DNA from: Propionivibrio limicola
Lineage (GTDB): Bacteria; Pseudomonadota; Gammaproteobacteria; Burkholderiales; Rhodocyclaceae
Assembly: GCF_009469695.1 (NCBI RefSeq)
Contig: NZ_SSSR01000008.1
Coordinates: 33,512-97,511, forward strand
Length of the DNA stretch: 64,000 nt
Direction of reading: 5' to 3'
Made by a program: the position numbers and the translations under genes. Positions 1 to 8,405 of the stretch are shown piece by piece. Below the pieces are notes generated by a model. It was not told the origin of the DNA. It searched no databases and worked only from the letters and a program-made list of their open reading frames with translations. The first letter of the stretch is position 1. Each line of letters begins with the position of its first letter.

Positions 1-383
1 CCAAGGTGTCGCAGAACGAGATTATCAACATCGTGACAATCTTCCTGGGCACCTCGGTCGGTTTGACGATGGGAGCCGAGCATTTCCTGCAAACCAAGAC
101 GCTTATGATTATTGCGATCGGTGTTGTGGCGTTTGCTGCGTCCACCGCGGCGGGTGTGCTGCTGGCCAAGCTAATGAATAAGTTGTCGCCCGACAATCCC
201 ATCAATCCGCTGATTGGTTCTGCCGGCGTATCCGCCGTACCGATGGCCGCGCGTGTGTCGCAGGTCGTCGGGCGGGAATACGACAATCAGAATTTCCTGC
301 TCATGCACGCTATGGGGCCAAACGTAGCCGGGGTTATCGGTACCGCCGTTTGCGCCGGTTATTTCATTTCGCGTTTGGGGTAG
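1..383 (+). CDS. Sodium-pumping decarboxylase beta subunit (OadB/GcdB type), 3' end only
   Basis: Partial gene entering from the left edge; the first complete codon is at position 3 and about 126 C-terminal residues are visible. This subunit is the membrane part of biotin-dependent decarboxylases (oxaloacetate, glutaconyl-CoA or methylmalonyl-CoA), which couple carboxybiotin decarboxylation to sodium export. The visible end holds hydrophobic helices and the family-typical strings [20 protein letters not shown] and [15 protein letters not shown]. The stop is followed by a strong terminator, so this is the last gene of its operon. Which acyl-CoA or keto acid is decarboxylated cannot be told from this piece. 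The next gene is a sodium/proton antiporter, which fits a sodium-cycling membrane. Confidence 0.9.
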   Translation, partial: KVSQNEIINIVTIFLGTSVGLTMGAEHFLQTKTLMIIAIGVVAFAASTAAGVLLAKLMNKLSPDNPINPLIGSAGVSAVPMAARVSQVVGREYDNQNFLLMHAMGPNVAGVIGTAVCAGYFISRLG

Positions 384-417
384 CTGACGTCGCGGTTCCT
401 TGTTTGACTGTTCGAAT

Positions 418-458
418 GCCCTGGGGACTAAATATCTAAGTCCTCGGGGCTTTTTTTT
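418..458 (+). terminator. Rho-independent terminator of the decarboxylase operon
   Basis: A GC-rich stem (gccctggggact pairing, with G-U wobbles, to agtcctcggggc) around a short AT loop is followed directly by eight T residues. It lies 35 bases after the stop codon. Confidence 0.85.
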
Positions 459-660
459 GACTGACTTTTGTCGCAAGAACAGATGGTTGCAGGACTTATG
501 ATGTTTGATTGACCTGTTTTCGATTCGATAAAACTTATCTATGAGTCAGGTTAACCCGAATTTATTTTCACGATTCCTTAGGCTAAGGTGCCACTTTTTT
601 GATCGTGTAACGTTTTTGTAACCAAAAAAATCAGGTGAAAAACACCTCGGGAGTCGTTGA
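459..660 (+). promoter_or_regulatory. AT-rich leader of nhaD with a hairpin against the ribosome binding site
   Basis: About 200 non-coding bases, clearly more AT-rich than the flanking genes. Visible structure: a GGTTAACC palindrome near 550, a 13-base palindrome CCTTAGGCTAAGG at 576-588, and a hairpin AGGTG-AAAAA-CACCT at 633-647 that ends directly before the Shine-Dalgarno CGGGAG (648-653), seven bases from the ATG. The layout suits translational control, for example by a sodium-sensing RNA. I cannot match it to a known riboswitch consensus by eye. Confidence 0.35.
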
Positions 661-2094
661 ATGTTGAAACTTTTCGCTTCGTTGATGCTATTCCCCGGAA
701 TAACGTTTGCCATGGATGGGGGGCTGCATCTTGATCTGACCAAGCATTGGGTGGGATTTTTCGCCATTGCTCTGTTTGTTCTCTCCTACGTCTTCGTTAT
801 GGCGGAGGAGTTTACGCACATGCGTAAATCGAAACCGGTGATGCTCGCCGCCGGCGTTATCTGGGCGTTGATTGCCTGGCAATATCAGGTGAGCGGAATG
901 CATCACGAAGCGGAGCAGGCGGTTCGGCACAATCTGCTCGAATATGCGGAACTGATGCTCTTCCTGTTGGTGGCGATGACCTACATCAATGCGCTGGAAG
1001 AGCGCTTCGTGTTCGATGCCTTGCGTTCCTGGCTGATACGAAAAGGCTTGAGTTTCCGGGCGCTGTTCTGGGTGACCGGTGGCCTCGCGTTCTGTATTTC
1101 GCCGGTTGCCGATAACTTGACGACCGCGCTCCTGATGGCGACCGTGGCGATTGCCGTTGGCGGCGAGAACAAGAAATTCGTGCTGCTTTCCTGCATCAAC
1201 ATCGTGATTGCCGCGAATGCCGGTGGAGCCTTCAGTCCGTTTGGCGACATCACGACGCTGATGGTCTGGCAGAAGAACATTCTGGCAACGAACGGAAAGA
1301 TCGATTTCTGGACGTTCTTTGTCTTATTCCTCCCCTCGCTGGTGAACTGGCTGGTGCCGGCCATCGCCATGCATTTTGCGGTTCCCAACGTACGGCCGCA
1401 TGCCGACGGGCAGATTGTGCGGATGAAGCGGGGCGCTGTCGGGATTATGTTCCTCTTCCTGCTGACGATCGCGTTGGCCGTAGCCTTCCATAATTTCCTG
1501 GTCCTGCCGCCGGTTCTCGGGATGCTGACCGGTCTGAGCTTCCTCAAGCTTTTCTCGTATTACCTCAAGAAAAAAGGGGAGACGACCTGCTTCCGCAAGG
1601 ATGGCGAGTTGAGTTGTCAGGCTCAGGGAGAGATGGATTTCGGCGACCCCATCCCGTACGACATCTTTGCCAAGCTGGCCCGGGCGGAGTGGGATACGTT
1701 GCTGTTCTTCTATGGCGTTGTACTCTGTGTCGGCGGTCTTGGCTTCATCGGCTACCTGAACATGGTATCGCTGGCCATCTACGGTGGCTGGGGCGCGACT
1801 TACGCGAACATCGCGATCGGTGTCCTGTCCGCTTTTGTCGATAACATTCCGGTGATGTTTGCGGTGTTGACGATGATGCCGGACATGTCGATTGGGCAGT
1901 GGATGCTGGTGACGATGACGGCCGGCGTGGGCGGCTCGATGCTGTCGATCGGTTCGGCGGCCGGCGTGGCGCTGATGGGGCATGCACGTGGCGTCTATAC
2001 CTTCTTTGGCCATCTCAAATGGACGCCGGTGATTGCCCTTGGTTACGCGGCGAGCGTCGGAACGCACATGCTGCTCAACAAACATTTGTTCTGA
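661..2094 (+). CDS. nhaD: NhaD-type Na+/H+ antiporter
   Basis: 477-residue inner-membrane protein with about a dozen hydrophobic segments, full length for the NhaD branch of the ion transporter superfamily. An N-terminal segment ending near the AMDGG motif may be a cleavable signal. The conserved core SPVADNLTTALLMA and the later FVDNIPVMFAVLTMMP repeat are visible; the aspartates in these half-repeats are the expected ion-binding residues. It exports sodium or lithium in exchange for protons. The ATG at 661 has the Shine-Dalgarno CGGGAG. It sits next to a sodium-pumping decarboxylase gene but behind its own leader. Its 3' end shares a terminator with the convergent nuclease gene. Confidence 0.93.
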   Translation: MLKLFASLMLFPGITFAMDGGLHLDLTKHWVGFFAIALFVLSYVFVMAEEFTHMRKSKPVMLAAGVIWALIAWQYQVSGMHHEAEQAVRHNLLEYAELMLFLLVAMTYINALEERFVFDALRSWLIRKGLSFRALFWVTGGLAFCISPVADNLTTALLMATVAIAVGGENKKFVLLSCINIVIAANAGGAFSPFGDITTLMVWQKNILATNGKIDFWTFFVLFLPSLVNWLVPAIAMHFAVPNVRPHADGQIVRMKRGAVGIMFLFLLTIALAVAFHNFLVLPPVLGMLTGLSFLKLFSYYLKKKGETTCFRKDGELSCQAQGEMDFGDPIPYDIFAKLARAEWDTLLFFYGVVLCVGGLGFIGYLNMVSLAIYGGWGATYANIAIGVLSAFVDNIPVMFAVLTMMPDMSIGQWMLVTMTAGVGGSMLSIGSAAGVALMGHARGVYTFFGHLKWTPVIALGYAASVGTHMLLNKHLF

Positions 2095-2110
2095 CGACGG
2101 GCCTATCTCC

Positions 2111-2152
2111 AAAAAACCGCAGAGCGCCAAAACGGGCTCTGCGGTTTTTTTT
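2111..2152. terminator. Bidirectional terminator between nhaD and the nuclease gene
   Basis: Perfect stem ccgcagagc/gctctgcgg with an A-run on the left and eight T residues on the right, so it can end transcription from both sides. It lies between two convergent stop codons. Confidence 0.9.
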
Positions 2153-2161
2153 GAAAGGTGC

Positions 2162-3574
2162 TTACAGCGTGATGAATTCGCCGCGATGCGGCAGCGTGAT
2201 GTTCTTCCAGCCGAGGTCGTCCTCGATGGCTTTGGCGAAGACGGTCGAGGCTTCGATTTCGCCGTGGATGAGGAATGTCCGGCCGGGCGCGCGATGGAAA
2301 CCGCGCAACCAATCGAGGAGGGCGGCCTGGTCTGCGTGCGCCGACAACCCGCCGACGGTGTGGATGTGTGCCCGGACCGGTACCGGCTGGCCGAAAATAT
2401 GCACGAGGTGGGCGCCGTCGACGAGTCGCCGCCCGAGTGTTCCCGCCGCCTGAAAGCCGGTGATCAGGATCGAGCACTCGCGGCGCGGCAGGTTCTGGCG
2501 CAAGTGGTACTTGATCCGGCCGGCCTCGCACATGCCGCTCGCCGAAATGATCACCGCGTCGCTCCTGATCTCGTTCAGCGCCTTGGAGTGTTCCACGTCG
2601 GCGACGAACTCGATGTTGACCTTCTCCTGATTGGCTCGCCACCAGTCGATCAGTTCATGCGTTTCGGCATCGAGCAGTTGCGGGTGCTCGAACGTGATTT
2701 GCGTGGCGGCGCGAGCCATCGGCGAATCGACGTAGATTTTGATCGGTTCGATCCGCTGGCGGCGCACCAGGTCGCACAGCACGTAGATGATCTCTTGCGT
2801 GCGCCCGACGGCGAAGGACGGAATGATCAGATTGCCGCGTTCTCCTCGGGTTCGTTTGAAGGTGGCGACGATTTCGTCTTCGGTTTCCGCCAGCGGGCGG
2901 TGCAGGCGGTTGCCGTAGGTCGATTCGACCAGCAGCAGGTCGGCTTCCGGAATCACCTTTTCCGGGTTGTGCAACAACGGTCGGTCATACATGCCGAGGT
3001 CGCCGGAGAACACGAGCGCATGCGTCTTTCCCGGCTCGCTCACCGCTACCTCAAGCCACGCCGAGCCGAGAATATGACCGGCATCGTGGAATTTGACGCT
3101 CACTGTTTCAGCGGCGTGGAGCGTCTCCCGATAGCCAATTGGCCTGAGCAGTTTGAGCGACGACTTTGCCTGTTCAACCGTATAAAGCGGCGCCGGAAGG
3201 CCGCGTTCGCCTTTGCCGCTCCGCCTCCGATGCCGCAGTTGCCATTCCGATTCCTTTTCCTGGATGAAGGCGCTGTCGGGCAGCAGCACGTGGAGCAGGT
3301 CGATAGTGGCGGGCGTGGCGTAGATCGGCCCGCGGAATCCCATCACCGCAAGACGTGGCAGCAGGCCCGAGTGGTCGATGTGGGCGTGCGTCAGCAAGAC
3401 AAAATCGATGGCCCGCACGTCGAAATCGAATTTCAGCGCATGCAGGTTTTTCGACCGCGCTTCCGGGCCGCCCTGAAACATGCCGCAATCGACGAGAAAA
3501 CGAGCCGTTTCCGTTTCCACCAGCGTGCACGAACCGGTCACTTCACCGGCGGCGCCAAAGAATCCGATACGCAT
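2162..3574 (-). CDS. Metallo-beta-lactamase / beta-CASP RNA nuclease (CPSF/Ysh1-like)
   Basis: 470-residue cytoplasmic protein. The metallo-beta-lactamase signature HAHIDHSG lies near residue 65, with HDAGHILGSA and FSGDLG as further metal ligands. A beta-CASP domain follows (SASGMCEAGRI, GLSAHADQ), then a C-terminal RMMBL-like end with LIHGE. Proteins of this architecture are bacterial relatives of the eukaryotic mRNA 3'-processing nuclease and are expected to cut or trim RNA. The start chosen is ATG at 3574 (MRIGFFGAAGEVTGS), because GGAGGA stands seven bases before it and homology begins there; a longer frame to 3625 is possible. Single gene, convergent with nhaD. Confidence 0.88.
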   Translation of the reverse strand: MRIGFFGAAGEVTGSCTLVETETARFLVDCGMFQGGPEARSKNLHALKFDFDVRAIDFVLLTHAHIDHSGLLPRLAVMGFRGPIYATPATIDLLHVLLPDSAFIQEKESEWQLRHRRRSGKGERGLPAPLYTVEQAKSSLKLLRPIGYRETLHAAETVSVKFHDAGHILGSAWLEVAVSEPGKTHALVFSGDLGMYDRPLLHNPEKVIPEADLLLVESTYGNRLHRPLAETEDEIVATFKRTRGERGNLIIPSFAVGRTQEIIYVLCDLVRRQRIEPIKIYVDSPMARAATQITFEHPQLLDAETHELIDWWRANQEKVNIEFVADVEHSKALNEIRSDAVIISASGMCEAGRIKYHLRQNLPRRECSILITGFQAAGTLGRRLVDGAHLVHIFGQPVPVRAHIHTVGGLSAHADQAALLDWLRGFHRAPGRTFLIHGEIEASTVFAKAIEDDLGWKNITLPHRGEFITL

Positions 3575-3704
3575 GATGAGTTCCTCCCGCTTTTTCAGCA
3601 TGAACCACGGGAAGGCGGATTTCAATGTCGATGAATGACCTTGGTGCCGTTATTGACACGCAAACTGGATCGCTCAGCAAAGCCAGGCATCCTACCCGGA
3701 TGCT

Positions 3705-3732
3705 CTGTAGGAGCGCAGCTTTGCTGCGCGAA
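3705..3732. repeat. REP-like palindrome
   Basis: The sequence tgtaggagcgcag-ctttg-ctgcgcg forms a short GC-rich stem and begins with the GTAGGAGCG motif familiar from REP (repetitive extragenic palindrome) elements. A second small hairpin (gcatcc/ggatgc, 3687-3703) stands just before it. Both lie in the gap between the nuclease and the end of the LysR gene. Confidence 0.5.
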
Positions 3733-3773
3733 ACGAACGACTTTGCGTCAAATGCGTTTCGTGGTGGGCTGGC

Positions 3774-4694
3774 TCAGATTTGCGTGTCGAGCGCGTAGGG
3801 CCCGGTCCGTAATTGCTCCGCGATGAACGACAGGCACAGTTGGAGTCGGGTGGAGTTTTCTGTCCGGGCGGCTGTTATGGCAAAGATATCGGCCGGCTGG
3901 ACGTAGTCGGGCAAGACCCGTTCGACCTTGCCCGATTTCAGGTCTTTGGCGACATCCCAGCTCGAAAACAGGCTGATTCCGAGACCGGCCAGCGTCCAGT
4001 TCCAGACAGTGTCGCTTTGATTGGAGCCCATCGGTCCCGATACGCGGACGGATTTCGGACCGTTCGGGCCATTCATCTGCCAGACGCCGAATGTCTGGTG
4101 AAAATCGCGATACAGCAGGCAGTCGTGCTCGGTCAGGTCAGACAGGGTGCGCGGGCGTCCTTTTTTGTCGAGATAGTCCGGCGTGGCGCACAGAACCCGG
4201 TCGCTTTTCATGATCCGGTGCGAGATGAGGTGGGGTTCCCGGGCTTCTTCCATGCGAATGTCGATATCGATGCCTTCGGCGAGCAGGTCGACACGGCGGT
4301 ACACCGACTCGAACCAGATGTTCAGCAGCGGATACTGCTTTCGCATCGACGCGAAGATCGGCGCGAGATGCTTGCGGCCGAGGCGCGGACTCGACGTGAC
4401 GCGCAATTGCCCCGAGGGCGAGCCTTGCGGCATGGCCATGCAATCGTCGAGAGAATTGGCGGCATCGAGCACCTGTTTTGCCCAGACATAGGCCTTCTCG
4501 CCGGCTTCGCTGATCGAAACGCGCCGGGTCGTGCGGTGGAAGAGCTTGGTGCCAAGAATGCGCTCAAAGCTGGCGATCCGCTTGGTGACGTAGGCGGCCG
4601 AAATGCCGAGCTGAGTCGACGCACCCACGAAGCTGCCGCGCTGGACGACTTCACAAAAGATCCGTAAATCGACAAGGTCCCAATGATTATTCAT
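3774..4694 (-). CDS. LysR-family transcriptional regulator
   Basis: 306-residue regulator with an N-terminal winged helix-turn-helix (FCEVVQRGSFVGASTQLGIS, then AAYVTKRI) and a LysR substrate-binding domain. The starting residues MNNHWDLVDLRIF at 4694 fit the family; an upstream TTG at 4715 is possible but has no better ribosome site. It is divergent from the amidohydrolase/oxidoreductase pair at 4807-6686 and most likely controls that pair in response to its substrate or product. A TATAAT-like -10 box on this strand lies at 4727-4732. Ligand unknown. Confidence 0.88.
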   Translation of the reverse strand: MNNHWDLVDLRIFCEVVQRGSFVGASTQLGISAAYVTKRIASFERILGTKLFHRTTRRVSISEAGEKAYVWAKQVLDAANSLDDCMAMPQGSPSGQLRVTSSPRLGRKHLAPIFASMRKQYPLLNIWFESVYRRVDLLAEGIDIDIRMEEAREPHLISHRIMKSDRVLCATPDYLDKKGRPRTLSDLTEHDCLLYRDFHQTFGVWQMNGPNGPKSVRVSGPMGSNQSDTVWNWTLAGLGISLFSSWDVAKDLKSGKVERVLPDYVQPADIFAITAARTENSTRLQLCLSFIAEQLRTGPYALDTQI

Positions 4695-4703
4695 TTTTGG
4701 ATA

Positions 4704-4736
4704 GTTACAAATCAACCGATTGTTCGATTATATAAC
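4704..4736. promoter_or_regulatory. Imperfect dyad in the LysR/amidohydrolase gap
   Basis: GTTACAAATC on the left mirrors GATTATATAAC on the right with one inserted base, and a smaller AAC-N5-GTT dyad lies between them. LysR proteins usually bind such interrupted dyads between divergent genes. The assignment rests on position and symmetry only. Confidence 0.4.
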
Positions 4737-4806
4737 CAAGGGTTTTCTGTATCGTGGCTGGCACAGAATACCGTCCCTCCACGCTTCGACGACTTACGGA
4801 TAAACC

Positions 4807-5658
4807 ATGAGCATCTTCAACGAACCGAAAATCGACTGTCACAACCACGTTTTCGACCCGGATCGCTTCCCCTATGAGGAAGACAATTTCTACTATCCGG
4901 CCGGACAGGAAAAGGGCACGCCGGCGCAATTCATGCGCGTTCTCGATGCCTACGGCGTGGGCCATGCGCTGATGGTCGAGCCCAATTCCGGCTATGGCCC
5001 CGATAACCGTTGCATGCTCGACACCATTGCCCGAAGCAACGGGCGGGTGAAAGGGGTCGCCGTTGTCGCGAACGCTGCCTCGCGCAGCGAACTGGAAGAC
5101 TTGAAGGCGCAGGGCATTGTCGGCATCGCCTTCAACCCGGCGCTGTTCGGCGTGAAGTATTACGCGGACGCGGCCGGTTTGCTGGAACGGATGGCGGAGC
5201 TCGATCTCATCGCGCAGATCCAGGTGGTCGACAACCAGCTCGTCGACATGCTGCCGATGCTCAAGGCCAGCCGCGTGCGCTTGCTCTTCGATCATTGCGG
5301 CCGGCCGAATCCGGCTGCCGGTCTTGATCAACCGGGCTTTAAGGCGTTGCTTGAACTGGGGCGGAGTGGAAACGCCGGCGTCAAACTTTCGGGCTATGCC
5401 AAATTTTCGCACCTGCCGCATCCGTACGAGGACACGTGGTCTTACGTGCGTGCCTTGGTCGACGCGTTTACGCTGGACGCCTGCGTCTGGGGGACGGACT
5501 GGCCGTTCCTGCGAGCCCCTGAGCGAATCGACTACGGCGTGCTGCTCAAGCTCGTCGAGCGACTTTTCCCCGATGCCAACGACCGCCGCAAACTGTTGTG
5601 GGAAACGCCGTGCAGATGGTTTGGTTTTGACCCCGAGACCGATAAAGGAGCGTGTTGA
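4807..5658 (+). CDS. Amidohydrolase family protein (LigI-like TIM-barrel hydrolase)
   Basis: 283 residues, one amidohydrolase-2 domain over the full length. The metal-site motif CHNHVFD lies near residue 12, and the C-terminal WGTDWPFLR supplies the usual catalytic aspartate. Closest in type to 2-pyrone-4,6-dicarboxylate lactonases and related ring or lactone hydrolases that act on small carboxylated substrates. The stop overlaps the start of the next gene (TGATG), so the two are translationally coupled. Control by the divergent LysR gene is likely. The substrate cannot be named; a role in catabolism of an aromatic-derived or sugar-acid lactone is inference. Confidence 0.85.
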   Translation: MSIFNEPKIDCHNHVFDPDRFPYEEDNFYYPAGQEKGTPAQFMRVLDAYGVGHALMVEPNSGYGPDNRCMLDTIARSNGRVKGVAVVANAASRSELEDLKAQGIVGIAFNPALFGVKYYADAAGLLERMAELDLIAQIQVVDNQLVDMLPMLKASRVRLLFDHCGRPNPAAGLDQPGFKALLELGRSGNAGVKLSGYAKFSHLPHPYEDTWSYVRALVDAFTLDACVWGTDWPFLRAPERIDYGVLLKLVERLFPDANDRRKLLWETPCRWFGFDPETDKGAC

Positions 5659-6686
5659 TGAAGAAAACCGTCAATTGGGGCGTGCTTGGCGCGGCCGCGA
5701 TCGCTACGAAACATGCCTTGCCGGCGATGAGCGAGGCGCCGAGTACGACGCTGCTCGCGCTTGCCTCGCGCGATCTCGCCAAAGGCCGGGCCGCTGCGCA
5801 GGCGCTGAGCATTCCGCGCGCGTACGGCAGCTACGACGAGCTGCTGGCCGATCCGGACATCGACGTCGTCTATATCCCGTTGCCCAACCAGTTGCACTTC
5901 GAATGGTCGGTGCGGGCGCTTGAAGCGGGCAAGCATGTGCTGTGCGAAAAGCCGTTGTGCCTGACGTCCGCGCAGGTCAAGGAACTCTGCGCGGTGCGCG
6001 ACCGAACCGGCAAGCACATCGAAGAAGCTTTCGCCTTTCGCAACCATCCGCAGTGGGCCAAGGTCGACGAGATTCTGGCGAGCGGGGCGCTTGGCCCGGT
6101 GCGCGCCGTGCATGGCATCATCGCCAAGCAGTTTCTCGACCCGGCCGACATTCGGAACAATCCGGCAGTTGGCGGGGGCGGGCTGTACGACACCGGTTCG
6201 TACGCCATCTGCGCCTGCAACAGGCTCTTCAGGCGCGCTCCAACGCGCGTCGTGGCGGCGCTCGACATCGACCCGAAGTTCGGTATCGACCGCCTCTCCA
6301 GCGCCTTGCTCGATTACGGCGATGCCCACGCGTCGTTTACCGTTGCCACGCAGTCGGGCGGTACCGGCTGGGGAACGCAACAGCATCTCGCCGTTTTGTG
6401 CGCCAACGGCTGGCTGCGTTTCAATTTCCCGTACTCGCAGGTGCGGCCGACGCCGTGCAGCGTCGAAGTCGGGAACACAAGCAGTGTGGGCGCCTTCCCG
6501 AGCACAACCTTCGCGTTCGAACCGGTTAATCAGTTCACGCTGCAGGCCGAACGCTTCTCGCGTCTCGTGCTGGGCGAGGCGGTGCCGAGCTGGCCGATCG
6601 AGGACGCGCTCGATACGCTGCACACGATCGAGGCGCTGTTCGAATCGGTGCGGAGCGGTGCCTGGCAGGCGCTGCCCACGCGCTGA
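5658..6686 (+). CDS. Gfo/Idh/MocA family NAD(P)-dependent oxidoreductase
   Basis: 342 residues. A Rossmann fold opens the protein (GVLGAAAIATKHALPAM), with the family EKPLC motif near residue 96 and a C-terminal GFO/IDH beta-sheet domain. Members oxidise or reduce sugars, cyclitols and related hydroxy compounds with NAD(P)H. The start is the ATG at 5658 overlapping the previous stop; AAAGGAG stands at 5644-5650. In-frame GTG and TTG codons just upstream are too close to this site. It forms a two-gene operon with the amidohydrolase, suggesting oxidation to a lactone followed by hydrolysis. The substrate is unknown. Confidence 0.88.
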   Translation: MKKTVNWGVLGAAAIATKHALPAMSEAPSTTLLALASRDLAKGRAAAQALSIPRAYGSYDELLADPDIDVVYIPLPNQLHFEWSVRALEAGKHVLCEKPLCLTSAQVKELCAVRDRTGKHIEEAFAFRNHPQWAKVDEILASGALGPVRAVHGIIAKQFLDPADIRNNPAVGGGGLYDTGSYAICACNRLFRRAPTRVVAALDIDPKFGIDRLSSALLDYGDAHASFTVATQSGGTGWGTQQHLAVLCANGWLRFNFPYSQVRPTPCSVEVGNTSSVGAFPSTTFAFEPVNQFTLQAERFSRLVLGEAVPSWPIEDALDTLHTIEALFESVRSGAWQALPTR

Positions 6687-6695
6687 GGCGATAAC

Positions 6696-6713
6696 CGGGG
6701 GCGATGGCCCCCG
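6696..6713. other. Intergenic hairpin between convergent genes
   Basis: Perfect seven-pair stem cgggggc/gcccccg with a four-base loop, ten bases after the oxidoreductase stop. There is no T-run on either side, so factor-independent termination is uncertain. Confidence 0.4.
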
Positions 6714-6771
6714 AAAGTCGGGCGCTGATCGGAGTAAAAAGAGGGAAAGCCGCCGGTCTGTTCGATCGGCG

Positions 6772-8355
6772 TTACGCGTCAACGCTTGCCGCGGCAAGCC
6801 ACGGAAAGTATTTGCGATCCTCGATCAGCATGTGCTGGGCGACGACTTCGTAGGCCAGATAGTGAAGGAGTTCGCCGACGCCAAGCCGGTCGCTGTTGAA
6901 TTGCTCGGCCAGGTCCAGCGCACGTGCCGTCAGACGGTCGTGCAGCTCCCGGTGGTAGGCGGCTTCCGGATAGGCCGTCGTTGCGAAAAGCGCTTCTTCA
7001 TCGCGGAAGTGTTGCCCGATTTCGGCAAGCAGCGTGCCGATTGATTGGCTGATGGCCGCCTTGGATTGGTTGCCGAGAATCGCTTTCATCAGCTGATTGG
7101 CTTGCTCGACGAGGGCGCGGTGTTGCGCGTCGATCAGCTCGTTGCCGGATTCGTAGCTTGGATGCCAGACAAGCTGGATCAAACCGGTGTTCGCCGGATC
7201 GGCTGCTTCGGCGCCGGGTTCGAGCAATTCGGTCTCGACACGATTACGGCCGGCCGCCTTGGCCTGATACAACGCACTGTCGGCGCGGCCGAGCCAGGAA
7301 TCCCACGTGTCGGTCGATTGGCACACCGCGACGCCGAAGCTGGCGGTGATTTTGTGCCCACCGGGAAAGATATGCTGCTCCAGGCTGCCGCGAATGCGTT
7401 CGGCGAGTTGCGCGGTGCTGGACAAGCCGCTGTGGGGCAGGATGATCAGGAATTCTTCGCCGCCCCAGCGCCCAAGCACGTCGGTCGTGCGAATGCAGTT
7501 TTCGGCGATGCCGGCGAACCCTTTGAGAATGAGATCGCCGGTCGCATGGCCGAAGCGGTCGTTGATTCCCTTGAAGTGATCGAGGTCGATCATGATCAGC
7601 GATACCGGGTGCCCATAGCGTTCCAGACGGGCCATTTCCGTTTGTCCGGCTTCTTCGAGCCGGATGCGGTTCCACAGTCCGGTCAGGCGGTCTTTTTTCG
7701 CCAGCAGACGAATCCGTTCGTCGGCGCGTTCCTTCGTCATCAGGACAAAGCCGTTCGAGACGAGAATCAGCGAAACGAAAGCGACCAGAAATGTTGCCGT
7801 TTGCACTGGCGTCTCGCGCATGATGCTGGCGATGTCTTCCGTGCCGAAAGCCGTCGTCACGATGCGCAGCACGAGCGTCGCGATCATCAGGAGCGCGCCG
7901 CCAACCATCAGATGCTTGCCGCGCCCGGTCAAAACGTGGTTTCGGCTGGTCAGCGCCAACAGAATCATCGCGATCTGCGCGGTGAATACGATTCCGCCCA
8001 TGACAATCCGCGCCGCGATGTCCGACATCAGGAAGCTGAACATCGTCCCGATCAGCAGCGGCGGTCCCCAAAGCACCAGCGGGGAAAGCTTGCGTTGCTG
8101 GAACTGGGCGATCGCCGCGAGCAGCAGCGCATACGAGCCGGAAAGCCCCACGTTGCTGACGAGGATGGAAAGGAAATCGGGGATTTTGCCGCGCAGGGCG
8201 AAAAGGATGAAAACCGCAGCATGCAGGCTGAGGGCGGCCGTCCACAATTGCAGACCTTCCTTTTCGTCGCGGCGTGCCACCCAACCCACGGACAGCGCCA
8301 GCGTAGCGCTTGCCGCAATGATCATCAGGAGCATGGTGGGGATGTGAGGGATCAT
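6772..8355 (-). CDS. Membrane diguanylate cyclase with C-terminal hemerythrin domain
   Basis: 527 residues. The first ~200 residues carry about seven membrane segments with no recognised sensor domain. A GGDEF domain follows, with GGEEF at 298-302 and an RxxD inhibitory site at 289-292 (RTTD), the correct five residues upstream; it should make cyclic di-GMP and be feedback-inhibited. After a linker comes a bacteriohemerythrin domain (about 396-520) with all seven di-iron ligands: H412, H449, E453, H468, H472, H508 and D513. Oxygen or redox state probably tunes the cyclase. The start chosen is MIPHIPT at 8355; a longer frame reaches 8409. Single gene. Confidence 0.92.
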   Translation of the reverse strand: MIPHIPTMLLMIIAASATLALSVGWVARRDEKEGLQLWTAALSLHAAVFILFALRGKIPDFLSILVSNVGLSGSYALLLAAIAQFQQRKLSPLVLWGPPLLIGTMFSFLMSDIAARIVMGGIVFTAQIAMILLALTSRNHVLTGRGKHLMVGGALLMIATLVLRIVTTAFGTEDIASIMRETPVQTATFLVAFVSLILVSNGFVLMTKERADERIRLLAKKDRLTGLWNRIRLEEAGQTEMARLERYGHPVSLIMIDLDHFKGINDRFGHATGDLILKGFAGIAENCIRTTDVLGRWGGEEFLIILPHSGLSSTAQLAERIRGSLEQHIFPGGHKITASFGVAVCQSTDTWDSWLGRADSALYQAKAAGRNRVETELLEPGAEAADPANTGLIQLVWHPSYESGNELIDAQHRALVEQANQLMKAILGNQSKAAISQSIGTLLAEIGQHFRDEEALFATTAYPEAAYHRELHDRLTARALDLAEQFNSDRLGVGELLHYLAYEVVAQHMLIEDRKYFPWLAAASVDA

Positions 8356-8405
8356 GCGAGCATTGTCTGTGTGGGTTACGCGTTTGACAAGGCGCCTGTG
8401 GACGG

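Noticed and set aside
2033..3634. Long plus-strand frame over the nuclease gene, and similar long frames at 7045-8547, 11247-13508, 17133-18674 and 40171-41529
   Set aside because: These are open antisense frames typical of GC-rich genes. They carry no recognisable motifs, while the opposite strand encodes clear families.
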